Part shown: positions 7,692 through 10,268 of the stretch, one piece after another | Layout: each line of letters starts with the position of its first letter | How positions within the stretch are numbered: position 1 is the first letter of the stretch | Assembly: GCA_030916575.1 (NCBI GenBank) | Contig: JAUPWJ010000051.1 | Coordinates: 1-10,268 of the forward strand | From: Patescibacteria group bacterium | Lineage (GTDB): Bacteria; Patescibacteriota; Minisyncoccia; Phycocordibacterales; UBA9973 | Reading direction: 5' to 3' | DNA: 10,268 nt | The notes under the pieces: generated by a model | Database searches by the model: none | What the model was told of the DNA's origin: nothing | Seen by the model: the letters and a program-made list of their open reading frames with translations, nothing else | Translations under genes and position numbers: made by a program

Positions 7692-8564
7692 ATGAACGAA
7701 TCACATTCAGAGAGAAAAGCCCTTGCCTTCTACCAAAAACACCGCCATATAATAAACGGTATAGGTATTTTTGTACTCTTTTTTGCATTAGGCTGTGCAA
7801 GTCAAGCTCTATATTACAAATTTTCAAATAATCAAGTCTATACAGGGTCTGACACCACAGATGATGACTGCTCGGTTGTGGGTATCAACTTACATGGAAC
7901 TCTATTAACATATACTCCTGTCCATGCTGACAATGACCCAGCTTTTAATTATGATTCGGTGGCTAGTGAAGAGATTACATACAAAATCAAACAAGCAAAT
8001 AAAGATGAAGATATTAAAGCAATTATTTTGGAAGTTGATTCTGGAGGGGGTGTCGGTGTGGCTGGAGAAGAAGTCTCTAACGCTGTAAAAAGTAGTGCCA
8101 AGCCTGTCATAGGGCTCATAAGGACTACTGGGGCATCTGCTGCGTATTTTGCCATAAGTAGTGCTGATAGAATATTTGCTTCTAAATTCTCTGATATTGG
8201 TGGAATTGGTGTAACTGCTTCTTATTTAAGTAATGTTCAAAAGAATCAAAAAGATGGCTTAAATTACGAGCAATTAACTGCCGGTAAATATAAGGATTCG
8301 GGTAGGCCGGACAAGCCTCTAACACAAGATGAGAAGAATCTTTTCCTCAGAGATATAAATATTGGATATGAATATTTTGTCAAAGCTATTTCAGAGAATC
8401 GCAAAATTGCTATAGATAAAGTAAGAGTTATTGCTGATGGATCTACTGTAATGGGAGCGCAAGCTATGAAGATCGGTTTGATTGATGAGGTTGGGGGAAT
8501 GGATGAAGTAGAAAAATATATTGAAGAGACAACAGGGGAGAAACCAGAGATTTGTTGGAAGTAA
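7692..8564 (+). CDS. sppA: SppA-type S49 signal peptide peptidase, membrane-anchored
   Basis: This is a single-domain serine protease of family S49, which degrades cleaved signal peptides and other membrane-associated peptides using a Ser-Lys dyad on the outer face of the membrane. Residues 20-40 form one hydrophobic N-terminal membrane anchor. The conserved beta strand at 109-115 (KAIILEV) is followed by DSGGG and the nucleophile region TTGASAAYF, in which S149 is the likely catalytic serine. The general base is probably K201 in GKYKDSGRP. The C-terminal part holds NRKIAIDKVRVIADG and GLIDEVGGMDEVEKYI, typical of the family. The length of 290 aa fits the short form with a single protease domain, unlike E. 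coli SppA, which has two. Cysteines lie at residues 35, 60 and 288. The gene has its own promoter and no visible partner. It looks like a housekeeping gene next to the defence region. Confidence 0.92.
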   Translation: MNESHSERKALAFYQKHRHIINGIGIFVLFFALGCASQALYYKFSNNQVYTGSDTTDDDCSVVGINLHGTLLTYTPVHADNDPAFNYDSVASEEITYKIKQANKDEDIKAIILEVDSGGGVGVAGEEVSNAVKSSAKPVIGLIRTTGASAAYFAISSADRIFASKFSDIGGIGVTASYLSNVQKNQKDGLNYEQLTAGKYKDSGRPDKPLTQDEKNLFLRDINIGYEYFVKAISENRKIAIDKVRVIADGSTVMGAQAMKIGLIDEVGGMDEVEKYIEETTGEKPEICWK

Positions 8565-8576
8565 TTGTCTAGGACT

Positions 8577-8595
8577 CACAAGGACAGTCCTTGTG
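8577..8595. promoter_or_regulatory. Perfect 9-bp dyad upstream of msrB, operator candidate
   Basis: CACAAGGAC at 8577-8585 is followed by one central A and then GTCCTTGTG at 8587-8595, a perfect inverted repeat. It lies 13 nt after the sppA stop and 8 nt before the msrB -10 hexamer, covering the place where a -35 box would sit. There is no T-run directly behind it, so an operator fits better than an intrinsic terminator, although a weak hairpin ending the sppA transcript cannot be excluded. Confidence 0.55.
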
Positions 8596-8599
8596 TATG

Positions 8600-8608
8600 T
8601 GTTAAAAT
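8600..8608 (+). promoter_or_regulatory. Extended -10 promoter of msrB, apparently leaderless
   Basis: TG-T-TAAAAT is an extended -10 element, with its hexamer at 8603-8608 and exactly 6 nt between the hexamer and the ATG at 8615. Transcription would therefore begin on or next to the A of the start codon. No -35 box is visible, and a dyad occupies that region. Confidence 0.6.
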
Positions 8609-8614
8609 GTTTTT

Positions 8615-8977
8615 ATGCAATTAAATAATCTAACAGAAGAAGAAAAGAGAGTAATAATCGACAAAGGCACGGAGATGCCTTTTGCCGGTGAGTATGTAAA
8701 CAATACGGCACATGGTGTGTATGTTTGCAGGCAGTGCAATATGCCACTGTATAATTCACAAGACAAATTTGAAAGTACTTGTGGGTGGCCGAGCTTCGAT
8801 AATGAAATATCTGGGGCAGTTAAGCATACACTTGATGCTGATGGTTCAAGAACTGAAATTACATGTGATAATTGCGGAGGGCATCTAGGGCATGTATTCG
8901 AAGGCGAAATGCTGACTGATAAAAATATAAGACATTGTGTAAATTCAATATCGTTAAAATTTATAGAGGGGGAATAA
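8615..8977 (+). CDS. msrB: Peptide methionine (R)-S-oxide reductase MsrB
   Basis: MsrB reduces the R-isomer of methionine sulfoxide in oxidised proteins back to methionine in the cytoplasm, with electrons from thioredoxin. The 120 aa are a stand-alone SelR domain. Zinc ligands are C38 and C41 (CRQC) and C84 and C87 (CDNC). The signature TCGWPSF at 55-61 holds C56, the usual resolving cysteine, and RHCVNSISL holds the catalytic C108. The GGHLGHVFEG segment at 88-97 is fully conserved. All catalytic parts are present and no selenocysteine is used. The N-terminal LTEEEKRVI is the family's usual opening, which supports the chosen start. No msrA is seen alongside it. The gene appears to be transcribed from its own leaderless promoter, possibly under control of the dyad upstream. 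Confidence 0.96.
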   Translation: MQLNNLTEEEKRVIIDKGTEMPFAGEYVNNTAHGVYVCRQCNMPLYNSQDKFESTCGWPSFDNEISGAVKHTLDADGSRTEITCDNCGGHLGHVFEGEMLTDKNIRHCVNSISLKFIEGE

Positions 8978-8983
8978 TTACTG

Positions 8984-8992
8984 TGTTATAAT
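8984..8992 (+). promoter_or_regulatory. Extended -10 promoter of the RhuM/Fic gene, apparently leaderless
   Basis: TG-T-TATAAT has a perfect -10 hexamer at 8987-8992 and ends 6 nt before the ATG at 8999. The 11 bases at 8982-8992 match those at 8598-8608 before msrB except at one position. It starts only 6 nt after the msrB stop, so this gene has its own promoter despite being close behind msrB. No -35 box is visible. Confidence 0.65.
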
Positions 8993-8998
8993 ATTAAG

Positions 8999-9979
8999 AT
9001 GAAGAAGGTTACAAAAAATAAAGAATTGGTAATCTATCAAGCAAAGAACGGGGCGATTGAGCTTCGTGGTGATTTTTCGCATGAGACAGTATGGGCAAAT
9101 CGTATGCAGATGGCTGAGATTTTTGGAGTTAATCCACAGGCTATTTCAAAGCATATAAGGAATATTTATAAAGAAAAGGAACTAAATATAAAACCAACTA
9201 GTTCCAAAATGGAACTAGTTCAAAATGAATCTGGTAGAGTAGTTAGAAGAACTGTAGATATATACAATCTTGATATGCTAATAGCTGTAGGATATAGAAT
9301 TAACTCTGTAATTGGTACACAGTTTCGCATTTGGGCTACTAAAACCTTAAAAGAACATATTACCAAGGGCTACACAATCAATCGCAAACAAATTGGTAAG
9401 AATTATGATGCTTTTATGAAGTCAGTAGCCGATATACAAAATCTTTTGCCCGAGCATATGACACTGGACCCAAAGGCAATACTGGATTTAGTAAAAGAAT
9501 TCTCGGCTACATGGGTATCGCTTGATGCGTATGACCACGATAATCTAACAAGTATTGGAACAACAAAGAAATCGATTAAATTAACCGGTAGTGAATTGAC
9601 TGAGGCAATTTCGAATTTCCGAAATGAGCTTTTGAGAAAAGATGAAGCAACAGAAATTTTTGCCCAAGAGAGAAACGCAGGAAGTGTTGTGGGTATTGTA
9701 GGTAATGTAATGCAGTCATTTGGTGGCAAGGATGTATATGCAAGTATTGAAGAAAAGGCAGCCCACCTACTTTATTTCATGGTTAAAAACCATCCTTTTG
9801 TAGATGGAAATAAAAGAAGTGGGGCTTTTGCATTTGTTTGGTTTTTGCGCAAAGCCAAGGCAAAAAATTTCAGAAATATTAATTCGGCAAGTTTGACTGC
9901 ACTGACATTGCTAATAGCTGAGAGTAATCCTAATAAAAAAGATCAAATGACAGCATTAGTAACACAAATGTTGAAATAA
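8999..9979 (+). CDS. RhuM/Fic-DOC fusion protein (COG3943-like)
   Basis: The 326 aa combine a RhuM-type N-terminal domain with a C-terminal Fic/DOC domain. The first part, about residues 8-125, includes a likely helix-turn-helix in RMQMAEIFGVNPQAISKHIRNIYKE, then RTVDIYNLDMLIAVGYRINS and FRIWATKTLKEHITKGYTIN, the signature of RhuM proteins. A linker follows, and the Fic domain spans about 195-326 with the active-site loop HPFVDGNKR at 265-273. Fic enzymes move a nucleotide or phosphate group onto proteins. The Lys in GNKR resembles phage P1 Doc, a kinase of EF-Tu, more than the HPFxxGNGR of AMPylators, so a phosphotransferase role is a reasonable guess. No separate antitoxin gene is adjacent, and the RhuM domain may provide self-regulation. 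RhuM and Fic proteins are often found near RM genes. Confidence 0.88.
   Translation: MKKVTKNKELVIYQAKNGAIELRGDFSHETVWANRMQMAEIFGVNPQAISKHIRNIYKEKELNIKPTSSKMELVQNESGRVVRRTVDIYNLDMLIAVGYRINSVIGTQFRIWATKTLKEHITKGYTINRKQIGKNYDAFMKSVADIQNLLPEHMTLDPKAILDLVKEFSATWVSLDAYDHDNLTSIGTTKKSIKLTGSELTEAISNFRNELLRKDEATEIFAQERNAGSVVGIVGNVMQSFGGKDVYASIEEKAAHLLYFMVKNHPFVDGNKRSGAFAFVWFLRKAKAKNFRNINSASLTALTLLIAESNPNKKDQMTALVTQMLK
9196..9220. repeat. 11-bp perfect inverted repeat inside the RhuM/Fic gene
   Basis: AACTAGTTCCA at 9196-9206, a 3-nt AAA spacer, and TGGAACTAGTT at 9210-9220 form a perfect hairpin-capable repeat. Each arm also contains the palindromic octamer AACTAGTT, so there are two identical 8-bp palindromes 17 bp apart. 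It encodes part of the linker after the RhuM helix-turn-helix region. It could be a protein-binding site or an RNA hairpin, or it could be a coincidence in coding DNA. Confidence 0.6.
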
Positions 9980-10015
9980 TCAAAAAAGCCTAAGCGAGAG
10001 CTTAGGCTTTTTTGA
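9980..10015. terminator. Bidirectional rho-independent terminator between convergent genes
   Basis: TCAAAAAAGCCTAAGC at 9980-9995 pairs perfectly with 10000-10015 around a GAGA tetraloop at 9996-9999, giving a 16-bp stem with a GC-rich core. Its A-run on one side and T-run on the other give U-tracts on both strands. It starts directly after the RhuM/Fic stop at 9977-9979 and contains the stop and last few codons of the reverse-strand PhnA-like gene. Confidence 0.93.
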
Positions 10016-10241
10016 TAAATTCTGTTTTGAGGACTATGCCTTTCATGCCGTCTATACTGCATTCGATTAGGCCCTCTTCGTCGGTCAGGCGAATGTTTTT
10101 GGCTTTGGCACCCTTTTTGATAACAGTGCTACTGCCTTTTAACTTCAAATCCTTGATTAATATTATACTGTCGCCGTTGGTCAAAATGTTGCCATTGGCG
10201 TCACGTTGTATAACAACGTCTTCATCATTTTCTTCATTCAT
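10002..10241 (-). CDS. Stand-alone PhnA C-terminal domain protein (YjdM/PhnA family)
   Basis: The 79 aa match the C-terminal domain of PhnA/YjdM proteins: RDANGNILTNGDSIILIKDLKLKGSS, then VIKKGAKAKNIRL and DGMKGIVLKTEFIKK. Full-length members are about 110 aa and begin with a zinc ribbon of paired cysteines. Here that part is absent and replaced by a short acidic stretch (NEENDEDVV), and the protein has no cysteine. The family was named for phosphonate use, but YjdM is not needed for that and its role is poorly defined, so no function is assigned. A TATAAT box 6 nt upstream supports the chosen start and argues against an upstream, lost zinc-ribbon exon-like part. The gene converges on RhuM/Fic, and its last codons form half of the shared terminator. 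Confidence 0.85.
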   Translation of the reverse strand: MNEENDEDVVIQRDANGNILTNGDSIILIKDLKLKGSSTVIKKGAKAKNIRLTDEEGLIECSIDGMKGIVLKTEFIKKA

Positions 10242-10247
10242 ATTTGT

Positions 10248-10253
10248 ATTATA
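10248..10253 (-). promoter_or_regulatory. -10 box of the reverse-strand PhnA-like gene, apparently leaderless
   Basis: On the reverse strand the bases read TATAAT, a perfect -10 hexamer, with exactly 6 nt before the ATG whose first base is 10241. The -35 region would lie beyond the window edge, so only the -10 can be judged. Confidence 0.55.
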
Positions 10254-10268
10254 TATGAGTATTCATAA

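Noticed and set aside
7630..7827. Reverse-strand open frame across the hsdR-sppA gap
   Set aside because: It overlaps the sppA start and membrane anchor, has no family-like motif, and a forward promoter lies within it.
7692..7830. Possible lipobox (FALGC, Cys35) in the SppA anchor
   Set aside because: The -3 position is Ala and the -2 position is Leu, which does not fit the usual lipobox, and SppA proteins normally keep an uncleaved anchor.
9403..9729. 108-codon reverse-strand open frame within the RhuM/Fic gene
   Set aside because: It is wholly inside a well-supported gene on the other strand and shows no domain pattern or upstream signal.

Overview
The window is AT-rich bacterial DNA read with the standard bacterial code: TAA, TAG and TGA all serve as stops. 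It holds a type I restriction-modification (RM) operon followed by a short run of single genes. Almost no gene has a convincing Shine-Dalgarno sequence, and three genes have a TATAAT-like box ending exactly 6 nt before the ATG. The small membrane-anchored S49 peptidase, with a C-terminus ending CWK, resembles forms I remember from Candidate Phyla Radiation (Patescibacteria) genomes. A Patescibacteria-like host is therefore my best guess, but it is not proven.

Positions 1-7591 form one co-directional operon: hsdM (5' end cut by the window edge), a small WYL-like protein, hsdS, a 401-aa protein with a degenerate ImmA/IrrE peptidase fold, a 145-aa PIN-like nuclease, and hsdR. Junctions are -4 to +6 nt. 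HsdM (motif I DPACGTSG, motif IV NPPY), HsdS (two recognition domains, two conserved coiled-coil spacers) and HsdR (ELK nuclease motif plus DEAH translocase) all look intact. The unusual part is the cargo. Two genes overlapping by ATGA sit between hsdS and hsdR and look like a toxin-antitoxin pair. The IrrE-like member has lost the HEXXH zinc site, while the PIN-like member keeps all four acidic residues. A WYL-like sensor candidate sits between hsdM and hsdS. By analogy with prrC, an anticodon nuclease carried inside an hsd locus, this could be an RNase back-up wired into a type I RM complex. That coupling is inference.

Positions 7592-8977 carry sppA, with a good sigma-70 promoter (TTGGCA-N17-TATGAT), and msrB. 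A perfect 9-bp dyad lies just upstream of the msrB extended -10.

Positions 8978-10268 carry a RhuM/Fic fusion protein with a Doc-like HPFVDGNKR motif, apparently transcribed without a leader. It converges on a short reverse-strand gene for a stand-alone PhnA C-terminal domain. The two share a perfect 16-bp bidirectional terminator that contains the reverse gene's stop codon.

No tRNA, rRNA, CRISPR array or insertion sequence was seen, and there is no gene-free stretch longer than 300 bases.
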